Assembly: GCA_037367405.1 (NCBI GenBank)
Contig: JAZKJV010007242.1
Location: 372,001-436,000 of the forward strand
DNA from: Ottelia alismoides
Lineage: Eukaryota; Streptophyta; Magnoliopsida; Alismatales; Hydrocharitaceae
Direction: 5' to 3'
Length of the DNA: 64,000 nt
The notes below the pieces were generated by a model that saw only the letters and a program-made list of their open reading frames with translations, ran no database searches and had not been told where the DNA came from. Both the position numbers and the translations under genes were made by a program. Positions 12,270 to 23,138 of the stretch are shown piece after piece. The first letter of the stretch is position 1. The number at the start of each line of letters is the position of its first letter.

Positions 12270-13019
12270 AATTTACTTCGAAACCACTGCAGGTTTTTAT
12301 TGGAGTTGAAATTCATATCTGTAAATGGCAAATGTCCCATGTCTTGTTATACATGTGAAATCTATAATGAATTCACATTATAGATATAACATGCATAAAT
12401 AATACAATGAAATGCTATAAGAGAACTTGCTATTAAGAATATATGTGTTCTAATTGTTCCTACAAAGTTAAAAACATCATCTAAATGAAACAAAAATAAA
12501 AGTTCCTACAAATATAAAAATAGGCTAAATTCTACAAGTAATCATCCATAACCCCACAATTCATTTCTTCTTGAATCTAAATATCTTTGAAATCAAACTT
12601 TGTTTTGATTTCTTCTTCTTTTTCTTCTCCTTGAATTTTGTGTACATGTGTGTTTCTTCTTTTGGGACTTTCTCCCCCTCATCCACATCAGATTCAATCT
12701 CCTCATACTGTGATGGATACCTTTGTGACCTATAAGTAAATGATATATAAGAGAATTGTGTGAAATTAAACAACTATGAATTTATTGCACGTAAGAAGTA
12801 TAATTCTTACATGTAAGTCATGAAATCTTCTTGCGGCTTGGTCATCTATTCCACCATCATCACCATCTGAGACTCCATATGTGGTGTTGGTTGTTGTGCT
12901 TGCTGCGGATGTGAATATTAGGGCTGACCATAAGCAAAATAGGAATGAGTCATGACAATGTTCCTCCACATAGTATGGAGGAAGACCACCAAGTGTATGT
13001 TTCCTATCTGTGACAACAT
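12270..13019 (-). pseudogene. Degenerate 3' coding remnants in the CACTA element
   Basis: Two minus-strand ORFs (13032-12766 and 12773-12561) abut. The second ends in a lysine-rich tail (KFKEKKKKKKSKQS). They lie where the second ORF of a CACTA element would be, but I recognise no domain with confidence. Confidence 0.3.
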
Positions 13020-13434
13020 AGCTCTCATCCAATACCTATAATAATTTTGATTGTAGAAAAATCTAGATAAAGTTTAAAAAATTAGTCAAATATAGAAGTT
13101 TTAATATTGATGTTTCCAAACATCTTTATCAAAGGGGGTTGATATTCAGGCATCCGCCGTAGACTTGAGTGAGGCATTTCACTAGCCCCACCTTCCTTTC
13201 TTTTCAAGTTGGTGAGCCGTGTGATGGGAAACCTTCCCGCACGGTTCGGAGAGCACTGAAAACGACTCGCATGTGTCCTACCCCATTCGTTTTCCTATTT
13301 TCAAAATTGCTCTCATCCAATACCTATAATAAATTTGATTGTAAAAAAAACCTAGATATAGTTTTAAAAATTAGTCAAATATAGAAGTTTTAATATTGAT
13401 GTTTCCAAACATTTTTATCAAAGGGGGTTGATAT
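13018..13434. repeat. Duplicated 125-bp block around an organelle-like insert
   Basis: The block 'gctctcatccaatacctat' to 'aaagggggttgatat' occurs at 13020-13145 and again at 13308-13434 with about 8 differences. The downstream phrase 'gtcctaccccatt' also occurs twice (13275 and 13445). Between the copies is an unrelated 160-bp stretch (13146-13307) carrying a group II intron domain V. Confidence 0.75.
13214..13247 (+). ncRNA. Group II intron domain V (organelle-derived fragment)
   Basis: Exactly 34 nt fold as a canonical domain V. An 8-bp lower stem (GAGCCGTG pairs with CACGGTTC) contains the catalytic AGC triad. A two-base CG bulge follows on the 3' side, then an upper stem (TGATGG opposite CCTTCC, partly mismatched) closed by a GAAA tetraloop. 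Domain V is the catalytic heart of group II introns, which in plants are found in mitochondria and chloroplasts. I infer that 13146-13307 is a short piece of organellar intron DNA transferred to the nucleus. No intron-encoded protein or exon is present, so it cannot splice. Confidence 0.7.
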
Positions 13435-14327
13435 GTCTCATATGTCCTACCCCATTTCTCTGCATTTAGAGACAAATATCAGTCCTAAAACAGAAGTAAA
13501 AAATAATTATAACATATATTTATAAAATAACTTTTAATTTACATTATTTTAAAATACTAACCATTATTTCTCCCACTTTAGGAGTGGACCATCGAGGCTC
13601 TACCTCCTTCTCACTCATATGGGCCATGGACCACCATTCCTTGACAGATGGCTCTTTTTCCTACTTAGCAACCGGAAAATTTTAATTTATTTGGAAACCT
13701 TATATCTATCAAAAGTTAGAGATATATATATAGAAATATTTTTTTGAAAGTACCATCTCATCTCTAATTTGATTAAGGTTTTTTGAGCCATTGGCGACCT
13801 AATTTTATGGATTTTGATGGTTTGTCCTTCCCACTATCGACATCCTTCCAAACTCAACATAAAAAATGAAGGCATTGTAAAAACCAACACACCTGCAACA
13901 AATATAAAAAGGAATATACACTGAAAAAAAATACATTTTTACATATAAGAAACTCATCGCCTTTCCTCTATACACCATGTGGTGTGTATTTCTTCTTCTC
14001 CTCGAAGTTCATCTCCTCACAACTTGTATGCAAAGTTTTGCACGTGGAGGTTCATATGGATCCCATCGATCCAGTCATCTGTTGAGCTCACAGTCCCAGT
14101 CTTCTTGTAGTCAACCCCTCCCCTCCTCACTCTTTTAGGGTCTCTTTCTGAGGGAGCTCCCAAGATCATGGCCTACTACAAGTCTCCACATCTTCTGTTA
14201 AATCATGTATCACTTCGTTATTCGTCAAGTGTTGGAGTCAGTGATTGGAAGTACTTCTGGTATATTATTGCGCTCGTAATTAGGTGTAAAAGCTCCATTT
14301 GAAACATCTTCTACCATAGCAACTTCT

Positions 14328-14540
14328 TTAGTGATATAATTTCAAGAAATTATCTTTGTGATTGTGAAAGATTCCACAATTTTCCTTTTCCTTGATATTT
14401 GGGGAATATAACACTTGGTCCACTTGTAAAGCAAGAACGAATGGTTCAAAACTTTGTATATATTTTCTTTGTATAGCATCAACGTCGTTACTCGTCTTAT
14501 CGATCACTACACCTTCTTTTGGATCGTACCAATCAATCAA
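14328..14540 (-). pseudogene. CACTA transposase C-terminal DUF4216 remnant
   Basis: The 70-residue open fragment contains SFEPFVLALQVDQVLYSP, matching the 'EPF.LA.Q..QV.Y' signature of the DUF4216 segment of plant CACTA TNP2 proteins. It lies downstream of the DUF4218 remnant on the same strand. Flanking frames contain stops. Confidence 0.6.
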
Positions 14541-14793
14541 GAAAAACTTTGTTTAGACTAAAATATTGTATTTTATTTCGAAAATTTCCTTCAAGATTCC
14601 ATAATAGTCCAAGCTATCCTCCCCATAACAGGATCCACGTACCATTACTCCATAATTCTAAGTGGTTGTGTTTCTATCATAATTTATGATATGAAACCAG
14701 TAACCATTACTCAACAATTGTATGATAGAATCTTACACACAAGACCTTTTAAAAAATATTTTATATCACATAAACTGTTATTATTTTGTTCAT

Positions 14794-15030
14794 TTCTTGA
14801 ACCGGCCCGCAAATTTGATCTTATCTGTGCTCACAACATGATATTCTCCATACATAGGATTCTCTTCGACAATTTTCTTCATAAATTCCTTAAAATAAAT
14901 TATCATCAGATTTTTTTCTTTAGTTCTTGAATCGGTCTAGAAATTTGATCTTATATTTGCTCACAACATGGTCTTTTCCATACGTACGGTTCTCTTCAAT
15001 AATTTTCATCCTAAATTCCCTAAAATAAAC
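14794..15030. repeat. Tandem duplication, about 130 bp
   Basis: The first unit starts 'ttcttgaaccggcccgcaaa' (14794) and the second 'ttcttgaatcggtctagaaa' (14924). Both continue 'tttgatcttat' and 'gctcacaacatg'. It lies in the CACTA coding remnant. Confidence 0.7.
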
Positions 15031-15082
15031 TCACATACATTAAAAATGAGGAGAAAGAAATAGTTATTTTTTTATAGAGATA

Positions 15083-15170
15083 GAGACGTACTCAACATAT
15101 GTTGTTATTTCCTTACCATTGTCCAGGAGACGTACTCAGCATATGTTGTTATTTCCTCACAATTGTCCAG
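15083..15170. repeat. Tandem duplication, 44 bp x 2
   Basis: 'gagacgtactcaacatatg' and 'gagacgtactcagcatatg' begin two adjacent 44-bp units ending 'attgtccag' (15083-15126, 15127-15170). Confidence 0.85.
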
Positions 15171-15519
15171 TGCATATAATTTAGCAAGCTTTTTCTCTTG
15201 TTTTGAGAGTAAACGTTCCTTAGACTTTCCTATTGGCTGAGCAAATTGATGAAAGATATTTATACGAGTTTTTCGTCATAGTAAATTATCTCATTCCTTC
15301 TCATTCTATTGCAGATATTCTCGATATCGTCGGAGAAGTACCTAGCATAAAATGTTGCTACTTCTTCACGTGTATATTGAGAACTTATGGATCGCTCGAC
15401 TTTACTTTTGTTTCGCGCTTTTCTTTTAAAGAAAACGTGAACCTAAGTATCACAATTCATGTATTTTAGACAAATAAAAATACCAAATAAGGTAATACTA
15501 TAAACAAATACCTTTAAAA

Positions 15520-15960
15520 TGGGTACATCCATCAGTACTTTACGTGCCCTCCAACTTTGGCATCGAATAAAAAAATGTTGGAGGGAATATTTTCTCCATA
15601 TTACACATAATCACATAAATATTTTTTCAAGATATTCCAACTGCTCCTGATGAATGAGTAAGGAATTTGAAAGAATCTATTGATATCCGATAGAATATCG
15701 ATGATATTTTTTGGTAATAACTCTCTGAATGTTATTGGTAACAGTCTTTACATAAATATGTGGTAATCATGACTCTACATTCTTTTAAAATAAAAAATTT
15801 TCAACTCAATCAGATTTGAAAGATTTGATGTGTACTAGTATGGAATTTTCAATTTATTAACCCATTCACGAACATTTTTCATTTGATTTCTATCCAATAT
15901 ATAGTTCACTTTTGAAAATTCGACCCTCCCACTATCGAGATCTCATGATCTATAAGTAGT
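15520..15960 (-). pseudogene. CACTA transposase DUF4218 remnant
   Basis: Read on the minus strand across several frame changes and stops, the region gives fragments NVREWVNKLKIPY, SHDYHIFM, RLLPITFRELLPKNIIDIL and MEKIFPPTFF-like sequence. These follow the order of the DUF4218 domain of plant CACTA transposases ('SHDCH..LQRLLP', 'EKIFPP.FF'). No single frame is open, so it is inactive. Confidence 0.65.
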
Positions 15961-16000
15961 TTGTTGAGAAATTCTAATAACTTTAAAATCAATTCAAAGA

Positions 16001-16751
16001 GAATGACCTAAACAAAGGAGGAACATAACAATGAAATGGGATCATTATCTTTGTGCAAGAATGGGAGGATGACAATGTAGGATGACAATGTAAAGCTAGC
16101 TAACTGACTCACGTGTGTCGTTCAGTTGATTAAAAGTCCACTCATTTGTTTTTTTGAACCCTAAACCCTATCCATTACGAAGTTAGAAACCCTAAACCCA
16201 TCTAACCCTAAGTTTGAAAACAAAAGCCCATGGAACCCTAACCTGCGGATGTTCTCGGTGCGTGATGCAGCAAGGCACTTATGCTATTGACGAAGGCGAA
16301 AGCATTTTCTAGATTCAAAGTGGGGTCGATGAGGATGAATTGCCCTGAAGAAGAGGAACATGTGCATGGCAATGAAGCCACCCGCCTTCATGCCACCAAC
16401 CTTTATTAACAAGCCTTACTGTGCCCATGCCTATCTATTAGCTTTTGAATGACATCTGGATGACATGTGGAGGATCGAACCTACGTGGGTTACCTGTATG
16501 TCCTCTGGTTAGGGTAGAAGGTACATGGCACATAGACAGAGGGTCCTTTTCGGTGGGCAGGACAACTTTACTGTGTGAAGTGATAAAATATAATGTTTAC
16601 ATGGTTGAGAAGGTAATTTATAAAGTTTATCGAGTTCGTATGTAAAAATCCCCAGAAGCTAAACCAAAAAGAAACAAATTTGTTGGCACCTTGATGGTTA
16701 TTATATTTATATCTTTTTAAGAAGATCATTAATTGATTACAAGGGTCCGGT
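16001..16751. other. No gene seen; CCCTAAA-like stretch at 16157-16213
   Basis: Three short telomere-like pieces ('accctaaacccta', 'aaaccctaaaccc', 'ctaaccctaa') lie within 57 bp. The rest holds only short ORFs. The right end of the CACTA element may lie here, unrecognised. Confidence 0.4.
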
Positions 16752-17412
16752 TAGGGATGGAAATAGTCGGATATGGATATTAAATAGGCATTATTATATT
16801 TATATCTTTTTAAGATTTTGATATTAATACAAATATCACATGTATGTGTAAAATGGAGAATCACATCCTCAAAATATGAATGCAAATGTAAAATAAGTTT
16901 TAACAATACAAATACAATTTTTGACAAAAATATGTGAATTAATTAATGAATATTGGATATGTCCAAATTTGCTTATAGCATTTTAGATTCATAATAATAT
17001 CCGATAAATAAAAGATGCATTAAATATTTTAATAATGAATCTGGGCCTAAAAATATTCAAATAATAAACGAAAGCATTAACAATATAAGAATAAAAGAAA
17101 GCTTACCATATATATTTATATATGTATCATGTTTGTAGTGTTATCCTTCGAAAATAAAAAATCGTATTTGTATCCATATTGTATTCATTAAAAAATGTTT
17201 TTTTTTCCGTAATCGTATGCTCTAAAATTTGAATATCTGTATTCCTATTTGTATTTATCAAATTCGTATTTGTTTTATCGAATGTTGAAATTTCACTTTC
17301 GTATTCGTCCGATATAAGAAAACAACATCCTTATCCTCTATTTGACCAATGTGGATACTGACAGATACATACATACATACATATACATATCCTCTATTCA
17401 TTTTCACCCCTG
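16752..17412. mobile_element. hAT-like non-autonomous element
   Basis: The ends are imperfect inverted repeats: 'tagggatggaaatagtcgg' at the left and 'tcaggggtgaaaatgaata' when the right end is read in reverse. The interior is AT-rich with repeated 'gatatccg'-like words and a (CATA)n run at 17366. '(c/t)agggrtgraaat' ends are common in hAT-derived plant elements. The target duplication is not clear. Confidence 0.45.
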
Positions 17413-18107
17413 ATCCCATACCTCGTAAACATGAGGCCATGGTCAGTTTACTCATGGAAGATGCATGAGCTCGGTTGTTGAGGACATGAACACAATGAGC
17501 AACTAATCACCGCGGAAGAATGTTAAGAAAAGATAAAAAAAATAATGGTGGTTGATCGTCTCTTGCGACCATCAAAGAAGGAAACTCACTATAAGTTGTA
17601 GAATGCGTACAACTCTCTCCGTTGCTTTGCATGTCTTCACATTTTATATTTTTTCCCTTTTTTGTCTTTTATTTGTGTTGTGCTCTTTTTATATTTTTAG
17701 AGTAGAATGTATGGGATCGGCCCGATCGGGTGTTATATGCTAATTAAGTATGGCAAATCCTAAGGAACCAAGTCCATACAATTCTCATCCTAATTTTGAC
17801 TTTTGATGTTGAGGGATTGATATGAAATAAACTTGTACTTGTCTCCAATATTAGGATGGGTTTAATTGGGTGATCTGATATTAGGGTGGGGGACAGGTCT
17901 AATTTCTTTTCAGTGAAGGAAATGTCAAGTGCTTAATTGGGCCATCACAAAGAATATCTCATCCATCTAATACTAGGGTATTGATGACATCAGGATGAGG
18001 AGGTAAAGGTTTCATTGGCCGAGAATTTGAATATTTTTCCAAGCCAGATAGATTTAATTGAGAACGATCTGATATCAGGTTGGGTGGGGCACGATGTTGT
18101 TTAATCA
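17413..18107. other. Intergenic, no gene seen
   Basis: Only a short hydrophobic ORF (17552-17743) is present, without a motif. The repeated phrase 'gatctgatatcaggttgg' / 'gatctgatattagggtgg' (17871, 18067) suggests local duplication. Confidence 0.4.
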
Positions 18108-18410
18108 TATTTTTTTTTCAATTTGGATGTTCAAATTCAACCTTATGGATTATATCTTCGACTAATGTTTCACACATCCTTCAAATTTCGCTCAAATTCA
18201 AGAACATTTGTTATTTTATTTTAATGGTCAAGTATCAGGACAACATTTCAGCAACTTAAATCGCATTTATGAGTGGATTTTTTATCATTAAAATAAAATA
18301 GCTAATGTCATCGATTTTGTGCAAAATTTAAAGAATATGTGAAATATTAGTGGAAGATATAATCCATAAGATTAAATTTTAAAAATTCAAATGTTAAAAA
18401 AATCCAATTA
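18108..18410. mobile_element. Fold-back MITE in the upstream region of the Kunitz gene
   Basis: Two inverted arms of about 120 bp (left about 18108-18228, right about 18287-18410) share phrases such as 'cttatggattatatcttc' and 'ctattttattttaatg'. A spacer of about 58 bp separates them. The right arm ends about 60 bp before the TATA box of the Kunitz gene. Confidence 0.8.
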
Positions 18411-18470
18411 CAGTACCTGTGTAATTCCCATCACAGTAGAGTATCCGGATTCCGTACACGGGTGGGATAG

Positions 18471-18477
18471 TATAAGA
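18471..18477 (+). promoter_or_regulatory. TATA box of the Kunitz gene
   Basis: TATAAGA lies 45 bp upstream of the ATG at 18516. With a start site about 30 bp downstream, the leader would be only about 15 nt, which favours the ATG over the in-frame GTG further upstream. Confidence 0.55.
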
Positions 18478-18515
18478 AGGGATTAGAAGGAAAGGTGTTT
18501 CCATCCATAACAGCC

Positions 18516-19124
18516 ATGCAGACCTCCCACCTACTCCTCCACATCCTCCTCGTCCTCCTCCTCACAGCCACCGTCTCCCTCCGCTCAAACGCCGAGGACC
18601 TCCTCGATATCGACGGCGACATCATCCAGCCCGGCCTCGAGTACTACATGGTCTCCTCGATGCGGGGTGCGGGCGGCGGCGGTGTTGTACCCACCAAGCT
18701 TGGGCCGTCCTCCTGCCCCTCCTACGTCGGGTGGGCGAGGTCAGACCTCGACAAAGGTGTCCCTGTGATAATTAACTCCGTGAACAGGCGTGACGCCACT
18801 TCGATAGAATTGCAAGAGAGGGTGTACATACAGTTCACGAAGGTGGCAGAGTGCGTCAAGACGCCGTATTGGACGACTACGCGTGGCCGCGGGCTTGTGG
18901 CGACGGGAGGATCGAAGCCAGAAGTTCCCCCTCCCACCGGGACCTCGAACAACATGTTCTCGTTTTGGATCGATCGCCGTCTCAGCGCTTACGGGTTTTC
19001 CTATTGCCCGTGCAACCAGTGCCGGTTGCCCTGCTCCGACGTAGGCCGCGCAACAGCGAACGGGCAAAGGATCTTGGCAATCCGATCCTACAATGAGTTC
19101 ACTGTTGTTTTCATCAAAGCTTAG
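18516..19124 (+). CDS. Kunitz-type (STI family) protease inhibitor
   Basis: An intact, intronless, GC-rich ORF of 202 residues. Residues 1-26 form a secretory signal peptide (MQTSHLLLHILLVLLLTATV, cleavage probably after SNA). The mature protein opens with the Kunitz signature LLDIDGDIIQPGLEYYMV (residues 29-46). CPSYVGWARSDLDKGVPV (67-84) matches the conserved segment after the first cysteine, and the C-terminus RILAIRSYNEFTVVFIKA is typical of the beta-trefoil end. Cysteines at 67 and 113 fit the first disulphide; 164, 166, 169 and 173 include the second pair plus two extra cysteines. Family members block serine or cysteine proteases and are often induced by wounding, or are taste-modifying or storage proteins. 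The target cannot be told from the sequence, and the inhibitory loop (around 90-98, with R91 and R92) is unusual. ATG 18516 was chosen because the upstream in-frame start is GTG and lies about where transcription should begin. Confidence 0.88.
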   Translation: MQTSHLLLHILLVLLLTATVSLRSNAEDLLDIDGDIIQPGLEYYMVSSMRGAGGGGVVPTKLGPSSCPSYVGWARSDLDKGVPVIINSVNRRDATSIELQERVYIQFTKVAECVKTPYWTTTRGRGLVATGGSKPEVPPPTGTSNNMFSFWIDRRLSAYGFSYCPCNQCRLPCSDVGRATANGQRILAIRSYNEFTVVFIKA

Positions 19125-19587
19125 GAGCGGATGGAATGAGCACCGGGAAGTGATCCTGTGCTGTGGCATGGGTTGCAGGAGAGTCTGCTGCATACTCGAG
19201 AGCTGTTCGATCTTAATCGAGTGGTTCTCACGAATTCACATTTTTTGTTGGACCTGATCATGCTCGATAAAAGACTGCCGATTATACAGCAGACTCTGTT
19301 GCAACTCATACTACACCGACCACTTCCTCCCTCTCCTCTGCTTCGTACCCACCCCGTATTCCTACAAATAACTAGTCATCATAGCACACTAGCTTGCATG
19401 CACGCCAATAATAAATCTGGTCTTATTGTAACAACTTTACCCCTCTACTGTGGCAAATCTTGATTAGATGAAGAAGGCTAAATAAATGGAATGGATTTCA
19501 TGTACGTGTCCAGGTTTTTGTTTGTTTGTTGTTGACGTTCCGCAACAGGAAGGTTTGGACTTCTGAAAACCAACTAACTTTTTTCTC
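19125..19587. other. 3' UTR and flank of the Kunitz gene
   Basis: Candidate polyadenylation signals are 'aataataaat' (about 19407) and 'aataaatgg' (about 19481). No further gene is seen. Confidence 0.5.
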
Positions 19588-19716
19588 AGGGCTAGTTTGA
19601 TTGCTGGTGTACACCGGTGTATACCGATGTACCCCTCATTCCAATCCTCCTAATCCTCCACATAATTTACTACTCACAGGGATACCCCAACCCAAGCCGG
19701 TTACCAAACTGGCCCT
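19588..19716. mobile_element. MITE of the GG(G/C)C..GTTTGGTTGC family
   Basis: This 129-bp element has 'agggctagtttgattgctgg' at the left and 'ttaccaaactggccct' at the right. The interior 'attccaatcctcctaatcc' and 'tttactactcacagggatac' match the copy at 27901. It lies about 460 bp downstream of the Kunitz stop codon. Confidence 0.7.
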
Positions 19717-19986
19717 TAACAACCTTATACACACATACATATGAGACTGGGAGTGTGCACTGGGGTGTGCATAACATCCGTGCATTCACCTCTTTAATAT
19801 TTACTTATTTAGACCTTAATTTCTAAATGAAACCTTAACGGATTTAGCTAGGCGTGCTAATAAAACTGATTCATTCAAATTCGATTGAGATTGCTTCAAA
19901 TATGAATTTGACTTGTCAATATGTTTTCTAATGAATCGAATTTCAATTAATTTGAATTGTTAAATAACAATTCGATTCGATATTTG

Positions 19987-19988
<2 letters not shown>

Positions 19989-20021
<33 letters not shown>
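19989..20021. repeat. (AT)n microsatellite
   Basis: About 16 uninterrupted AT units, followed by 'acacacccac'. Confidence 0.95.
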
Positions 20022-20026
<5 letters not shown>

Positions 20027-20065
20027 CCACGCACATGGATCTGTGTGTATGTAGGTATGTATGTG

Positions 20066-20460
20066 TAACACCCTAGCCCCCAAACATAGTCTCACATTTA
20101 AAACTCGTGAAGTATGAGTGTGTGTTATAAGTGGTGGGAATTATTACTTGACCACTTGTGCTTAAGCATTTTGGATGGGTAGTTGGTAACGGGTCCAATT
20201 AGGATCGAGTCCAACAAGTTATATGGGTCAGCTTTCCTCGATAACAGACCGGGGACCTAAGCTCGGAATATTGCAACCCCCCACCCCCGTCCACTAATAT
20301 CAGCAATGTTCTCATTGCGACATGGTTCATCACTTATTACCAGTGACAGTGGTATTTGCACGCTTCGGTAGTCTTTTCCTCCCATCTCTTTATATGGGTG
20401 GCTCCATCTCTCAGTACGTCTTTTTCACTATCAGAGGGAAATTGACTATGATACGAACAT
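20066..20460 (+). repeat. Dispersed repeat, copy A (starts TGTAACACCC)
   Basis: It begins 'tgtaacaccctagccccc'. The left half (20066-20280) matches the reverse complement of 25228-25437, and the right half (20270-20460, 'ttgcgacatg' ... 'ctatcagaggga') matches 25040-25215 in direct orientation. No coding capacity is seen. It is probably a non-autonomous transposon or a solo LTR. Confidence 0.6.
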
Positions 20461-20676
20461 CCCTATAGATTTGAACATACTAAAAATTTCTTGTATCTAT
20501 AGAATCCAGCTTTGTACTATTGGTTAATTGACCTTTAAGAATGTGTTGTTGGATAACAGTTCCTCAATAAATCTCATCCACATTGCTATTATCAAGCCTA
20601 TGATCTTGGAAAACTCAAACCACCCATTTAGATGATACTTCTGATCACTCAGTGAAGTGATCGAGAGCGATACTGG

Positions 20677-22380
20677 ATGTTATCTTGGTTACGGTTCAGG
20701 GACATCATTTCCTTGTCGACTTTGAGAATATGGTCATGGATCCAACCAAGATCCTTACCAAACTCTAATCATTTTAGGAAGATCATTTTTTACCACAACA
20801 AAAGCAATCTTCAATTGCATGGTTTTTTGGTGAAATTTAAGGTTAATGGCGAAGTCATTCCTATTGACATTGTCATCTTTAATAAGTCGATTTTGAATCA
20901 GAAAGTTGTGGGTATATTGAGGATCGTAAAGTTCTATAAAAAAAGGATTTCACCCACATTGTTAACTAAGGACCCACTGGAATCTGATAGCCTCCAACTT
21001 AACCCTAATGAATCTAAAGCACCGAATCACCACATATTTTTTTTGGATTTTGCTCTTAAGGAGCCGTAGTGCTAATATTAAGGTAAGATATTTTGGAATT
21101 AGAGGCATGAGATATGTTAGATTCGGGACTTGATTTTACATCATATCTGATAATGCCCTATGTTAGATTCCCTCCTTTGAGATGATCTGTCCATTTGAGT
21201 AACCTTGTATGTCTCAGACCCACGTGCATTCCTCGCCCATACAAATCTCTTGTATAGATGCATCTAATGCATTAGATGCATCTATATCAACCAACATGCA
21301 AGTCAATCTTAAACCATTTCCACATTATTTGAAGTATATTTTTATATATGATGAACACGCCCTTCCTATCATCATCAATGCCCACTTGACACAAAAATAA
21401 GAAGATAAATTAATTGAAGTGAAGAAACTCAAGAGCTATTGATTGCAAGCCATCAATGAAAGGTAAATGAGATTGAACCATAATATATACGAAGGAAGCG
21501 TTTAAGAAAGAGATTTGCAAGCAGTCTAGTGCAAAGACTATATGATCTTATCTCTGAACCCCTTACAAGTAGTCCCAAAGAAAGTAGGGTTCACAATTGT
21601 TAAAAATGAAAAGGGAGAAGACCCAACACGAGTGACAACGTCATAAAGAATATGGGTTGGTTGCAGGAAATTAAACAAAGCAAAAAAAAGTATCCCTTTC
21701 CTTTACCTTTAATCAATCAAATTATCTTGCAATTAGTTGAGAATTTTTTTCTACTTCCTTGATCAATACTCTAGTTATAATTAGGTTACCATAGCTCAAG
21801 AGGTTAAGAAAAGACAACATTAATATAACCATTTGTTACTTATGCCTTTCGAAGAATGCCATTCAAACTATGCAATGCACCGGCTACATTTCAGAAATTA
21901 ATATTAGCTACTTTGGCTTAGATGTTGGACGATTACATGAAGTTTTTATGGATGACTTCTCAAACTTTGGTAACTCTTTCAAGAAAACACATGATTTCTT
22001 AAATCAAGTTTTGTAAAAAAATGCATTTAGGTTAACCTAATCTTGTCCTGGAAGATGCCACATTTTATGGTTTCCCAGGGATCATTCTAGGGCTTATCGT
22101 ATCTAAAAAAGGAATAAAGGTGGATCCCACTAAGATTGAAAAATAACACATCAGGATCATGCAAAAAATGTGAAAGGATTACGATCATTTCTTGGGCATA
22201 TTGGATTTTGTTGAAGATTTATCAACATGTTTCAAAATTAATCGGCCTCTCATTGAACTATTGGAAAGGACCAATATTTTATATTATCAAAGGAAGAATT
22301 AAAGGTCCTTTGAGAATTCAAAAGCAATGGTGATTGAAACGCCCATTCTGCAACTGCCCGATTGGAACTAGAATATTCAT
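20677..22380 (+). pseudogene. Athila-like Ty3/gypsy pol remnant (reverse transcriptase)
   Basis: From about 21296 the three frames give gypsy polymerase pieces in order: NLKPFPHYLKYIF; KKVGFTIVKNEKGEDPTR (about 21560-21620); RKLNKAK and FPLPLINQ (21665-21720); EKTT, then RRMPFKLCNAPATFQ (21850-21890); the catalytic-site equivalent FMDDFSNFGNSF (about 21947-21980, where intact elements have the DD motif); then GIKVDPTKIE and RSFLGHI-like sequence. The 'LKPLP.HLKY' start and the 'VKNEKGE..PTR' stretch are typical of Athila/Tat elements. Many stops and shifts make it inactive. The ORF at 20677-21069 precedes it without a clear match. No LTR was found around it. Confidence 0.75.
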
Positions 22381-23074
22381 TTAACACTTATAAAATCAAT
22401 GAAATTTGAGAAAATCCTAATCTTTAATAGTTCTACACATCGATAAACATATTATCTCCCTGGGATTGACACTTTTAGTTATTGTTATATACATTAATTT
22501 TAACAGAATAAAAAAATATTTGTTTGCTTAATTTCCTTGATCACCATAGTGATATTGCTCCACTCCTGGAGTGGTATATCAAGGATTTTCATTCCCCTCC
22601 TCCACCAGCATCGCACCCACATGCCCTCCTCCTCTCAGGGCACCCCTACAAACCCTCCCTCACCAACGTTGCACCCAAGAAGTCCTCACGCAACCACCCT
22701 CCTCCTCACTGGCACATGCGTAACCTCCTCTAGCAACCACCTTGTGTGCCTCCTTCCTATGTCGCGACAACACTCCTTTCTTCTATCCATCTGCATGATG
22801 TGATTCAAGCCTTTATGAAGAAGAGTTGGGGCAAAGGAAAAGGTTGCAGGTTATATGTCTAAGTGGGAGAAGAATTTTGAAGGAAAGAAGATCACTTATC
22901 CTATTGTAGTGGGGAGAAAAGAACGGGAAAGGAAATAAATAACCCACCATAATAACCTTTCTATTCTAATATATTCTAAATTCACTAATGTTGTCAAAGC
23001 TGGTGGACCTTAATTAAAGGATGAGATGGTGTGCCCATAAATTTCCTAGTGGTATTATAGCTCATGGGAAAATT
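22381..23074. other. No gene seen
   Basis: It contains a proline- and histidine-rich stretch with short ORFs (22524-22803) that has no recognised motif and sits in a locally C-rich region. Confidence 0.4.
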
Positions 23075-23106
23075 CATATATATATATATACATATATATG
23101 TATATG

Positions 23107-23138
<32 letters not shown>

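Larger units (their letters stand above)
11982..16000 (-). mobile_element. Decayed CACTA (En/Spm) DNA transposon
   Basis: The left end, 'cactacaagaaaa', is the diagnostic CACTA terminus and directly interrupts the copia integrase remnant. Minus-strand coding remnants follow in the expected N-to-C order: DUF4218 at about 15960-15520, then DUF4216 at 14540-14328. Further degenerate minus-strand ORFs lie at 13032-12561 (acidic and lysine-rich). The matching right terminus (TTTTCTTGTAGTG) was not found, and the TNP2 catalytic part that should precede DUF4218 is missing, so the right boundary given is nominal. Tandem duplications inside (14794-15030, 15083-15170) show further decay. Confidence 0.65.

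Noticed and set aside
14101..14112. 'cttcttgtagtc' as the right end of the CACTA element
   Set aside because: The last base does not fit (needs GTAGTG), and the transposase remnants continue to its right.
17125..17134. 'gtttgtagtg' as the right end of the CACTA element
   Set aside because: Only eight terminal bases fit, and it lies inside another inverted-repeat element (16752-17412).
18495..18515. Upstream in-frame start for the Kunitz gene
   Set aside because: The codon is GTG, and it lies near the expected transcription start; ATG 18516 has a typical signal peptide right after it.
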